DNA of 64,000 nucleotides from Macrocystis pyrifera. Taxonomy: Eukaryota > Sar > Phaeophyceae > Laminariales > Laminariaceae. The stretch lies in NCBI GenBank assembly GCA_031763025.1, contig JASSKH010000012.1, positions 3,534,001 to 3,598,000 on the forward strand, in the 5' to 3' direction. Below the pieces are notes generated by a model. It worked only from the letters and a program-made list of their open reading frames with translations, had not been told where the DNA came from and ran no database searches. Position 1 is the stretch's first letter, and each line of letters starts with the position of its first letter. The position numbers were made by a program, and so were the translations under genes. This document shows, piece by piece, positions 1-12,100 of this stretch.

Positions 1-639
1 GGGTACACTCATACCATGCATGGCTGTAGTCGTATGAGCAGGGAGGAGGGGCGACAGCGAGGAGCCATGTGCGCACAACAAGGAAGCAGAGAGATTCGAG
101 AGTAGGGGGCAAGGGAGAGGGGGGGGGGGGGGTGGGGAGGGGGTGTTCCAGCAGGTGTGTGTGGGGGGGGGGTACTCGATATCATGCATGGCCGTAGCCG
201 TATGGTCATAGACTCTCGCATCCCTAAAATGCCGGGACGGAGCAACTCGCCGACCAGGGGAGAGGGGGGGGGGCGACACCGAAGTGGCAGAATAAGTACC
301 GCTACCTGATCTCACTATGGTATTTATATTGACACTGCCGCAGTAAGCTTCCAGCCTGATTACTCTATACCCTGGTAGAGCATTTTACCTGGTCGGTGGA
401 GCCGATGCTGCTGCTGCCTTCAAATAGCATGCTACTCTATGTGCACTACATTTCATTGCCTTTGAACTATTTGTCCTCCCCCTGTCTCTTCCTCTTTTTA
501 CGAGCGTACGTGTTTTTATCGTCATAATTGTTTCTCGCGTGCGGAGGGGGGGGGGGGGCTGGAAGCGGATGTACGTGTCAACCGTCGAGCGGGGCAACCC
601 GGGACTTCATCCCTTAGGGACTTCCGCGGGGGCAAGTGG

Positions 640-883
640 ACACACGTCGGGCAGCTAATTGATTCCTACTTCAAGACCCAGATCTTCCTAGGCAGACACA
701 TTCCAGATCTATCTGTTTGATCTACTGCAGCTTATGTGGCGGGGTGGGAGCCGCATATCCTGCATGATCCAGGGCGTGTTTCCTCTATTGGACCTGTGCT
801 AAAAACAGATCCTGCGCGCAACGGATCACTACGGGAGGTCAGGATCAAAATGATCCGGATTGCGATCTGTCAGACGTGGGAAT
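640..883. mobile_element. MITE-like element with CACACGTCGG / CGACGTGTG type ends
   Basis: It starts with ACACACGTCGGGCAG and ends with GATCTGTCAGACGTGGGAA, which are imperfect inverted copies of each other. The interior is rich in GATCTG and CAGATC words. The same ends and interior recur at 5943, 45346, 47948 and 49419. There is no coding potential, so it is probably a non-autonomous DNA element. Confidence 0.5.
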
Positions 884-1639
884 GTGTCGAGACAACAGAC
901 AGACGACGACATCATCGGCCACGCGAAGCAGCTGCAGCCCGGTTGGATCTGTACTACCAGTAAACGGATTCTGCAAAACAACTCACAACGGGAGGATACG
1001 ATCAAAATAATCTACGGCAGCAGATCGAAATTCGACGGGTGTCGACGAGGGGAAAACAATGGCTGAAGTCTTCTCGCGATAAAGATACAAGGCACCAACA
1101 GTAGTTGGGAGGGGGGGGAGAGCCTGCGATGTGACCCGGGACTGACTTACGACTGTACGCAGGAGGGAGAGAGATAAGAAGGGCGAAGATGATAGACCGG
1201 AAGAGAAAAAAAAACAAAGTGATCTGTCCGGCGAAAACGTGATACGTCCGGCGTGGGAAAGTGAAAGTGTCGAAGACAACAGACAGACGACGACAGCATC
1301 GGCCACATGCGAAGCAGCAGCAGAACCCGGGCTGTTGGTATAGGAGAACTGTCCGACGTCGCTGCAGCTTAGGGGGGTGTTAAGATCACAAGGTCGGGAC
1401 ACGACGTCGGCCTGGTTGAGCGTAGAGCGTTCCGCCGCGGTCCCCTCGACACGGCCCGAGCTCCTGTCGCCTCGTCGGTCCCGACGTTACCCATCCCGTC
1501 CGACCGCGACCGCGCCGAGCTCGTGGGAACTCCTTTTTTAAGCAGTACCATAACAGGGATCAATGGCACGCGTGTAGGATGCTGATACTTGGTACTGCTG
1601 CACGCTCCTTTCTACAGGGTTGATAAGACAGCACTTCTC

Positions 1640-1885
1640 GTTTTTTAGGCCGTTTTACCTGGGTCCCATTACCTGATGTAGTTCGCACTAGTCGCTTTTT
1701 AGGTCGCTACACCTGGTTCCCAACACTTGGAAGTTGACCAAACTTGCCGCGTTTTTAGCGGTCGCTATACCTGGGTCCCAGTACCTGATTTAGACCGCAC
1801 TTGTGGCTTTTTTATGTCGATATACCTTACGTCCCAACATCTGAAGTAGGCCACTATTTTCAGATCGCTATACCTGGGCCACAAA
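1640..1885. repeat. Diverged tandem repeat, unit about 60-70 bp
   Basis: About four units each carry a T-rich block followed by GTCGCTATACCTGGGTCCCA-like sequence. The copies are strongly diverged, which suggests an old minisatellite. Confidence 0.5.
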
Positions 1886-2592
1886 GGGGACGACAAAACG
1901 CCACTAAAAACGTCCTACATCTATAGGTAGATGGTACGCCAGTGGTAAAGTCGGTGGAGGCACGGCACGGCACGGCTCAGGCAGTCAGCAGCGCAAAGGG
2001 GTGCACTCCGAAGACGAGCGAAACAGCAGCACCAGTGGAATATAGGTCGAAATAATGGGCCATAATAGACCGTCTTGACGCGCATACATCTATCCTCACC
2101 GCCACAACCATCGACGGATAAAAAATACGCCCGACGATTCATACGAGCACACACGGGGCCACTCGCCGACAGCACACACCACCGCGCAAAAGAAAAGAAA
2201 AAGAAAAAGACAAAAATACAGCAGACCAACCAGCCCAACCAATCAATCAACTACCACTGTTGCGCTGAGGACAGACAACTCCTGGCGCAACAACAAACTG
2301 CGCCCGATTCTACATCATCAGTCGACACGTCAAATAACTAGCCAATCCCATCATCAGCGCCGACCGATCACTATCCTGGCAGCGACAACCCCTCCCCCCA
2401 ATAACCCACTCGATTCTACAGACTACTCAGTCGCTGCTTACATCCATTCGACAGATTCAGTCCCGGGCATATATTCATACGCCACACCTAACACAAAAAC
2501 ACAACGCACGCGAAACCAAAGACGCACGACGCACGAAGCACAAAACTGGGCGAGACAAAGGTCGACCGTACGTACTGTAGCGGCCATCGGTA

Positions 2593-5500
2593 CTACTTAA
2601 GCCCAAGCTTGGCGTTGAGCGACTCGACGAGACTGCCAGTGGCGCGCCTCGCTCCGTGTTGTCCGATCGCCCCCTTCAACTGTGTCGCGAAGGGGTTCTG
2701 CAGGCCCGCCGCCGACGCCCCCCTGGTGCTTCGCACGCTGCTCACAATTTGCCGCGTTTTCTGGACGTACAGACCTGAAGCGTTACATTATTACGAGCGA
2801 AGCAAGTTGCTGATTTATACGTCCGGATAAAATATATAGGAATTGCCTTTTACTTTCGAGCTGCTAGTGTACATGGCCGCCTAAAAATAAGGGCATGCCT
2901 TATTCTCGAGTTGCCGGCCATACACGGCCGCCTAACATAATTAGGACATCCCTTACTTTTGACTCAATAATTTACGCGGCTGCTTAAAAAACAGGGCATG
3001 CCTTACCTTCGAGTTGCTATTTATACACGGCCCGCCTCTACAACGACTTATCAAACAAAGCAATCTATCAGTACACGCGGCCGTCTAAGATATAGGGCAT
3101 ACCTTACGCTAGAGCCGTGGGTGAAGCCGAAGAGCCCCGTCACAAGCGTAACCCCCCCTCCTGAAAAAAAAAACAGAAAAATCGTTGTCCTCTCACCGTC
3201 CATATCGCTCCGAAGAGTGTTCTCCATCGCCTCGATCATCGCTCCCACGTTTTGGAGGTGGTCGGCGTCCGTGGCGAAAGTCTTGGTCTCCTCCTTCGCT
3301 CTCGAAAGATTGCCGGATATACTCGTCGACCCTGTCTCCCCGCCGGCGGGAGCCACCGACAACATCACCTGCGCCGATCGGCGGGCGGGAGCCGGGGGCG
3401 TCACTGGGGAATCGCGTGTAAACAAAGACAGGTAGTACACCTCTCTTGACCGGTGCCAGGTAATTTGTCTTGAACCGGAATGGATACGGTACACATGCAG
3501 AAGTTGTAAGTACGACCGTGCTAAGACATTTGGCTGGTCTAAGAACACAACTTCTAACGTCTAACTTGTTGGAAAGGTTGGCAAATGCCTACCAATACGC
3601 GAAACTCCCTGCAACCTAAAGTTGAGCGGTACTGCTGGGCTACGAGTGCAACTAACACTACCTGTTGTTGTTGTACACTGCTGCATCCTGCATCCATAAA
3701 AAAAACACAGATTCCGCTGGCGATTGCATATACCGGTGTAGAGTAAGCTCGCGCGGCGGGTGGCGCATGCCAATTTTCCCGGTAATTAGCCAGTTGTCCG
3801 ACACGGTATGCTCACGTCCCTCTACCGCAACGCATATTGTGTCATACATCCAAAGAGAAAAACGTGTGTTTATAGAAAACAGCACAGACACACGTTCGTC
3901 GATTCGATTGTAGATATCTACTACGGGGAACCATAGTAAATAGAACCAAATATTCTTAGGAAAAATAAGCACATATACGAACAGGTTTTGGTGTCTAGCG
4001 TAGGTCCCATTTGCTATGGCCCTCCGTAGTAGTTATCACGACAAGCGGTGGACTCTAAAACCATATTGGGTTCTGATTTACACGTTCCCCCGTAGTGAGC
4101 AGCACCTTTCCACAGGACACGTAGTTGGCGCATCAGTACGGTTGTCGCATGTATTCACCACCCGCACAACAAGAGCTCGACGGGTTTTCAGTTCAGCTAC
4201 TCACGATGAACATATCACCCCTTCCCTCTCGCTCTATTTTAGTTAGAACGAGGGTTTTTACAGTCCGACCCGCAGCCTGCGTGCCAGCTCGCCATCTCGA
4301 CACACAAAGGACAAACGCGGCATCGTGTCCCACGTCAAAAACTCCTACAGCCCCGCACACGCGTCAAGGCAAAAGCAAACGAAAAAAAAACAAAGACGCG
4401 CGCGTCCCCACGACTTCACAAAAACTCAGCGCCAACGCGAAACAAGCGGCCGTATCGGGAGCTGCGGAACTAGAGCAGAGGCAGCACACTCACCGACGTG
4501 TGGACCTTGTACGTCGCCTGCTTGGGATTGCGGCTGTCCAGTTCGACCTGCAAATAGAAGAGCGGTCCGAACAAAAAAAAAGTCGGGGGGGGGGGAGGGT
4601 ACTCGTTTGTTGCTTGCCGTAGTCGTTAGGCCATCGACCACGCATCCCTTTCGAGACACACCGTTCCTATTCCTACTAATAATAGAGACATCTCCAACAT
4701 TTGGGTGCCCAACACGTTGCTTCCATATATTACATAGAAGCGTTTTGTTAATATTATCCCCTTCCTGTTTCGCCGCCTGTGGCCACCATCTATCTCCTAG
4801 GATAGAGATCGTTTTCTCGTTGCATTCTAGTGCACCAAACTCCTCCATGTCACATTGGTCTGCGTATTCCCCTCATCTCTTCTAACACATCCCGTTCCTC
4901 CTTGTGCATTTCATATTCTCCTACTACGTGACTTCTACTCTCTATTGCTCTGCCACACGGGTACATCTGTGCATCTACTTCTTCCTCCTCCCGGCTACTG
5001 GTATACCTCTTTCTTCTTTCTGACAGGTCAAGAACACCCACAGTACACGAATTCGCTACGTCGTAGAGGTCTGAGTCAGGAATTGGTTAAAGCAAAGGGT
5101 GGTCTTGATTGGGGGTGTTCCAGGCGCCGACCACGAGCCGGCGATGCCGCGGTGTTGGCGGATGGCGGCAAAGAGTCAAGACTGCGGTCCTTTCTGCAGT
5201 GGTAAGAGGGTTAAAGACCGCGCTTAGCCGCCCCCCCCCTTTTTTTTGGACGGTCGGTCACAGGTGGTTGTCGAGTTAGATCATTTGTGGGAGGTGAATC
5301 ACCTTTGTTCCGCACAAGTGGGAATGATCGTATCTCGTAGTGTTTATGGTAAGGCATCCAAGAGGCAATTACATAGTACTCCCATTGCTGTCTCTGGAAG
5401 TGGCTACACCGGAAATTAAATTAACTCATTGAAGCTGTCATCCACATGCAAGTCCGCCTCACAAGCGGTTCTTAGAACGATGCAGCACACCCTTCACTCG

Positions 5501-8500
5501 ACTCGCCGGACACCTCACGGCTCTTCGCGCTTGGTGCAAGCAATGTCTGCCTGGTCGGTGAAAACCAGACACGCTCCGTCCCGGCATTGTAGGGATGCGA
5601 GGGTCTATGGTCATACGACTACGGCCATGCATGAGATCGAATACATCTCTCCTATCGAGTACAACCCCCCCCCCCCCCCCCAAGTCAGCTTCGTCTGTGC
5701 GCGAAAAATGTCTTGTCCAATTCAGTACTGCTGTATGATGGTGGTCGGTGGACCGACGCGCTTTAACCTGCCCCTCCGAGGCCACGTCAGCAAAACAACA
5801 ATGGGGCGCCATTGACACCGTGCATTTACTCCACCCCGGCGCGAGCGGAACACACGTACACAAGCGCACGATCGTCCGACCTGGTTCCGGCGTAGAGCAG
5901 CTCAAATCGGTCGACTTCCAATAACTCTACATCATCACTCATTCCACACGTCGAACAGATAGATCACCTACAGATAGATCATTTACAGATAGATCATCTG
6001 ATGATAGGTCATCTACAGATAGATCATCGACAGATAGATCATCTACAGATATATGCTACAGATAGATCATCCACAGATAGATCATCTACAGATAGATCAT
6101 CCACAGATAGATCATCCACAGATAGATCATCTAGACCCTAAACCTACCGTAACGAGACGTTGTGCAGGGTCTGTACCGTACAGATCAAAACCAAGCAAAA
6201 CCATGTCCTAGATGATGCAGACTATATGGCTCTCACCCGGCAACGTAAGCTAGATCCTACAGATCATACAGATCACCTGCCCTGAAAGATCTAGATCATG
6301 AACTGTGGGAATCGATGATCGGTCCAAGGTGTGAAATATGAAATATCTTCCCTCTGACGTCCCCAAAGGAGTCAATAGAACTGTAATACAAGCGCACCGC
6401 CAGGTCCATCCCTACAGATAAAGGGTCTGGCACACCGGTACACCTTGGTATCATACTTCTGCTTCCGAAACACGTTCCACACTATTATCGTGCTATACTG
6501 CCCAGAAGGTGGGTGAACAGCTAAAGGCAGGTTTGTGTTGGAGAGGGATCGTAGCACAGAGCGCGCACATCACGCACCTGAACGACGTGCGAGCTCTCCC
6601 AAGACCCCACTCCTCCGTCCCCACCGTCGCCACCCACACGCTTGAGGATCAAGAAGCAGCCCGCGAAGCTCCCCGCCGAGGGCCCGCCCCCGGCCCCGCC
6701 CGCCCCCGCCTCCTCAAGGTCCCACAGGTAAACGGAGCTAACGCCTCCCGTGTAGTAAACCTCGCGGTAGGCGTCGAGGAGCATGTTCGCGTCTTCCTGC
6801 GCGACGCCGCGAGGAGAAGAGAGATTAATATACATGCGCCGAGGCGAGTATATAATATAATAGATGGAGTAGATGGGTAGTTTGATATATAGATGGGTAG
6901 ATAGATAGACGGATAGATTTTTGTACATAGATACGAGATATAGATATAGATATCTAAATAGATAGATAGACAGATACAGAGATTGGTAGATCGGTGTATG
7001 ATAGATAAATAGAAAGATAGTTAGATAAGAGAAAAAAAGATAAAGAGAAAAAGATGGATAGAGTGATGGAGAGGGAGGGCGGGATAGAGAGAGAGCGAAT
7101 GAGCGAGAGGGGGGGGGGGTATATGGCCGTAGTCCTAGACCATACACCCTCGCATCCCTACAATGCCGGAGCATTGCACGTTGGGTTTTCAACAACCAGG
7201 CGGGCATTGCTTGCACCAAGCGCGAAGCGCCGTAAGGTGCTGGGCGAGTCGCATGAAGGGTAAGCTGCATCCTAATAAGAACCGCTTGTGAGGCGGACTT
7301 GCATATGGATGACAGTTTAAAGGGTTAATTTAATTCCAGGTGCGGCCACTTCCAGAGACAGCAATGGGAGTACGATGTAACTGCCTCCTCGGTGCCTTAC
7401 CATAAACACTATGTGATACGACCATTCCCTTGTGCGGAGCAAAGGTTCTCCACCCCGCATAAACGCTCTAACTTGACCACCAGCTGTGACCGACCACCAA
7501 AAACAAAAAAAAAAACGGTACCCTGGTTGTCTAGCTCAACTAGTGTGCACCATGTTCTACAATGTCCTTGCCAACCGACGCCAACCCAACTTATACAGCC
7601 GGCGTCCCCGGTGGCTCGGTAGGTGGTCCGCGTGCCCATCAAGATCAATTTCGTGGGTTCACATCTCACCGAGTGCATGCTCATAGGGACTTTTTCTTGC
7701 GTAAAAAATTGATGAGCGGAAAGCGCGAGAGCGTGAGTTAGCTACATTCGATGAAAATCGACGAGCAGTGGGAATGCTGAACCCTATGCGCGATAAAAAA
7801 ATAAAAGGCACGTACCGGGGGGGAGAAGGGACGACACCTGTGACCACGGCTTGTCCAGAAGATCGTCGAGGGTAAAACCTCCTACGAGTAGGCTGGAAAG
7901 TAAAAGTGATGATGAAAAAAAAAAAAGCTACATAAAAAGGATAGATGAGGAAGAGAGAAATAGAGATATAGATTGATCGAGATACGGAGAGGGAGGGGGT
8001 ACAGAGAGAGCCGAAGAGCGAGAGGGGGGGGGGGGGGGGGCGTACTCATTTGGTGTTTGTCTTTAGTCATTTGACTATTGACCACGCATCCCTTTCGAGA
8101 CGGAGCACCGTTCCTACTCCCAATAGAGACACCTGCAACAATTGGGCGCTCATTACGTTGTTTCCATATCTTACATAAAAAGTTTTTGCTATTCTTATCC
8201 CCTTCCTGTTCGGCCGCCTGTGGCCACCATCTATCTCCCAGGATAGCGATCGTTTTCTCGTTGCTATTCATTGTATCAAACTCCTCCATGTCACATTCGT
8301 CCATTTCCCTCATCTCCTCTTCTAACACATCCCGTTCCTCCTTGTATATTTCACATTCTCCTACTATGTAAGTTCTACTCCCTATTTCTTTGCCACACGG
8401 GCACATCTGTGCATCTACTTCCTCCTCCCGGCCACTGGTGTACCTCTTTTTTCTTTCTGGCAGGTCCAGGTCCCCTACACGAAAGCGCAGCTTCAGCGTT

Positions 8501-9070
8501 TTTCGCTGAGTCCATCGGGCCATGAAAATACGTTCTCATTCCTATTTCTCCCCTCAATCCCCCGTATATCTCCAAGTGTTTTTCCGATTCCACCTTGTTT
8601 CTTAGCGCTAGTCTTTCCCTTCTTTGTATCCTCTTCTACTTCTGCCTGGTACCTCCCAAAAGCTCCCCGACGGACATCACATCTTCTTGGTTTCCCCCTA
8701 TATCCTTCCATACTTTCTCAACTACGCCATCGAGGGGGGCGGGAAAGGGAGTAGGGAAGATAGGGAGGGAGGGAGGGAGGGAGGGGGGGGAAAGAGGGAG
8801 AGACATGTACGAGGCGGCAGGGCGGAGGTGGCGCTTGGTTGGCACCATTGCGTATGTACTTCGGGGAGTGACTCGCCGAACCGCTGTTAGTGTGTCTTTC
8901 ACCACAGCGAGACTACAAGCCGCGTCGAAAAACGATCTAAAAGTTGTCGGAAATTGTCAAGCCTTGATAGCTCATATAATTTTTGCAAGACCTTACTGTA
9001 GGCCAACATGTTTGTTGGCAAATATATAAACACACATCGACGTGTTGATAGACCAAGTTCAAATATACCA

Positions 9071-9104
<34 letters not shown>

Positions 9105-12100
9105 TTCAAACGTCAAACGACCAAATCATCGTCGTAAAATCGTCGAAAAAAATGTTCAAATATACAAAAATACCCGGAAAATACAAATATTGTACGCATG
9201 CGATCAGAGCGAACTAATGGAGGGCAACGACGTCATGAACGCTGGCTCACCTCCATCTGCCGGACGCGATCTCCCGGCGTGTACCCATCTTCGAGCGGCG
9301 GGTCGTACTTGTTACTCCACGGGCTGCGGTAGGAGCTGGCATCCCGGTTGAACTCGCACAAGAGGTAGCGTCGACCGGTCTCGGGGTCGGTGGCCTCTTG
9401 AAGCGGCTGCACGAAAGAGACGAAAAAGATGGGGGGAAAAAAAAGCAAAAGATTATTCGATGTAAGGAAGGAAACGATATGTCAACGTACCCGAGAGCAC
9501 AAAAGCACAGCACAGCGGGCCGAACAATAAAAAATGACGAGTGTTGAAAAATAAACAAAACCAAAAAGGAATCCTGTTCGCAAAAGGTATCCCGCCAAAG
9601 GTCAAGTCCGTGCGAGCTTCAACAATATTTCGTCACAAAAAAGCGGGTACAGTTCCGAAAGCACTGCAGCAGGAAGTAGTGAAAGATGCGCCGAGCGTTG
9701 CCCCTTGCTGCTGCTGTTGCAAGCCCCGGCTTATGCTCCATAAAACCATGAACACAATCCGTTCGCATCCGGTGTAAAAATACCAGGGGGGCCAGCCCTA
9801 GGAGCTACGGAAACACAGGTCATGGTACCGCCGAGAAGCGCACACTTGATATTTTTCTGAACACATCTCACGTCGAAGCGCTCAACGAAAGGGGGAGGGG
9901 ACAGCAGTAGAGCGATATCCCCTTCCCTATGGAAGAAAGACGTTTATTTTATCGGATGTCGGAACACTGTAATTCACCGATTTGATAGCCGATACTATTT
10001 CCGATTTATCGGAACTTCCGATACGATGTCCAAACACTACTGCATAACACGTGTGATAAGGTAACACAACCCCTGGCAAGAAATTCAGAACCGATATTCT
10101 CTAAAACAAGGTATCAGCACACAACGGAAACGGTTGTTGTTGTTGTTGTTGTCTTCACATTAAATCGTCCCTTCTACCCAGCTTCATCAGTACACCCAGC
10201 GTCCATCCAGATTCCTTATCCTAGAGAGATATTGATCCTGTGGTCACAGGCTGTGATACAGAGGAAGACCAAAAAAAACAAAACAATTATCGCAAATTAA
10301 TTCAAGGGTCGAGCAAGTGAAGTGCCAGCGTACCGGGTACGAGAACACAGCAATACAAGCAAGACTACAAAATAAGAACAAAAAGACAATAAAAAACGGT
10401 GGATTCAGAAAAACCTCGTCGAGATCTTCCATAGACGGTCGCTCGCCGTTCGCTCTGCCCGATGTCGAAAAAACGAAAGAACCTGCTTTCGGGGCCATCT
10501 TCTTACGGCCAACTTATTTGGATATCTGGAAATTGAGGCGTGTTTGACCCAGGAAACGGGCGAATCGGTCCCGCTCATGAAAAAAAAAAAAAAACACGAG
10601 CTATTTTGCGAGAGGCACCCCATGCCGTTTGCCGTTTCTGCAGGGTAGCAGTTTGAAAAGCTGTCGATACGCCCCCAATTTCCTCTATAAATCAATTTCG
10701 GGCGCGGTTCATGTCTAGAAATCTCTCGCCCTGATTTTTTTGTCCGAAAGCGACAACATCGTAAAAAATTCGAACCACTCCCTGGAGCAAATAAGAACGA
10801 GTCGAAATACCTCTCAAAAAAAGAGCCGCAATAATTCTGAGAAAAGTGAGAGCCCGATTTGGTCGCACTCTTCGTCTACAACACGTAAAAGCACGTGGAA
10901 AACACAGCAGTTTCCGATTTTTTTTTTCTTCGGTTTTCAAAATCCTCCCGCAAGAGATGGCGGGGTTTTACCTTTTATATACTGGTATATAAATATATTC
11001 TCTATCCTCCGGTGGATCTTGGGCAGATTAGTAAAATTAAAGCTGAAGCTCACCACACTTCCACGTTCAACTTTCGTGTCGTGAGTCACTTTAACCCATA
11101 GAGTACAACACCGTAGGTATTCCTTTTTTAGGCTCTCCCCCCCCGACCGTCCAGGGCGCTCCTCCACCGCCACCTCCACTACCACCTCCAGAACTCGCTC
11201 CGCCAGAAGCTGGGGCACCCGACTTGGATCGCTTTAACGGCGATGAAAGATAGATCGCGGACATGCTACTAATTGCTCCGAGCTTGCACTTGCTGTGTTG
11301 TTGTGCGGAGAGCGAGCCTCACCAACTTCAACGAAAGAAAGCATGTCTCACGGCAGAAAACACACCCCTAAAAAAGATAAACTGGAATTAATTATCTTCA
11401 AAGTAGTGTAGGATCGGCTATCTCGCTCAATTGTGACGGGATTTGGATTCCGAGTCGGTACTGAGCATTCCTTTTCCGTTTTTTTTTCGGACGTATTTGT
11501 TTTGTGATATATCGAAATTAGTGTGGGATCGGTTATCTCGCTCAGTTTTGACGGGATTTCCATTCTTAAGTCCAGTTTCGAGCATCTATATTTTGACTGT
11601 TTTTTTAATTCTTGTCGGATTTTTTAAATCCTGGATTCAGTGTGGGATTTTTTATATTTAAACTAGTGTGTTATTTTCATCTTGGATTTAGTGTGGGTAA
11701 TTCATCTTGTGGTTAGTATGAGGGAAAGAAAGCAAAGAATGCAAAGAAAGCAATTATTTTTCCGATAAAAAAAGTGCGGCACGGTAAGCAAGCACGCAAA
11801 AATAAACAAAGAACGCAAAGAAAGCCAATATCGTACCATTAATAATAGAAGCGACGATTATTTGTCGTAGACTCGCTGAGCGCGAAGCAGGTCCGTATAA
11901 TCAAAGTGAAATAAAGACAGACGAACGTAAACAATTTTATGTTTCCAACGGGGGGAAGCATTCTCGTGCTGCCGGCCGCCGCCGATCCCAAGCGGCCACC
12001 AGGAACGTGCGATTCGCTCACGTTCCCGCGTCCGTGTCTACGCTGCTGCTCTACGCTCTTGGGCTTGGTTGTGCGCTGTCCAGCAGCACGTTTTGGGCAA

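Larger units (their letters stand above)
1..2592. other. Intergenic region downstream of CAPZB
   Basis: No coding sequence is recognisable here. It contains 3'-end fragments of the poly-C SINE family (about 1-40 and 165-245, with G runs at 120-131 and 163-170), an inverted-repeat element (640-883), a direct duplication (about 885-960 and again about 1272-1335, sharing the motif ACAACAGACAGACGACGACA), and a diverged tandem repeat at 1640-1885. Reading frames in it are short and of low complexity. Confidence 0.6.

Noticed and set aside
5957..6132. CRISPR-like array
   Set aside because: AGATAGATCATC units of 12-14 bp without unique spacers form a minisatellite inside a eukaryotic MITE.
7882..8523. 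213-codon open frame as a host gene
   Set aside because: The sequence is the C-terminal end of a LINE reverse transcriptase. It is truncated, frame-broken upstream and repeated at 4584-5040 and elsewhere.
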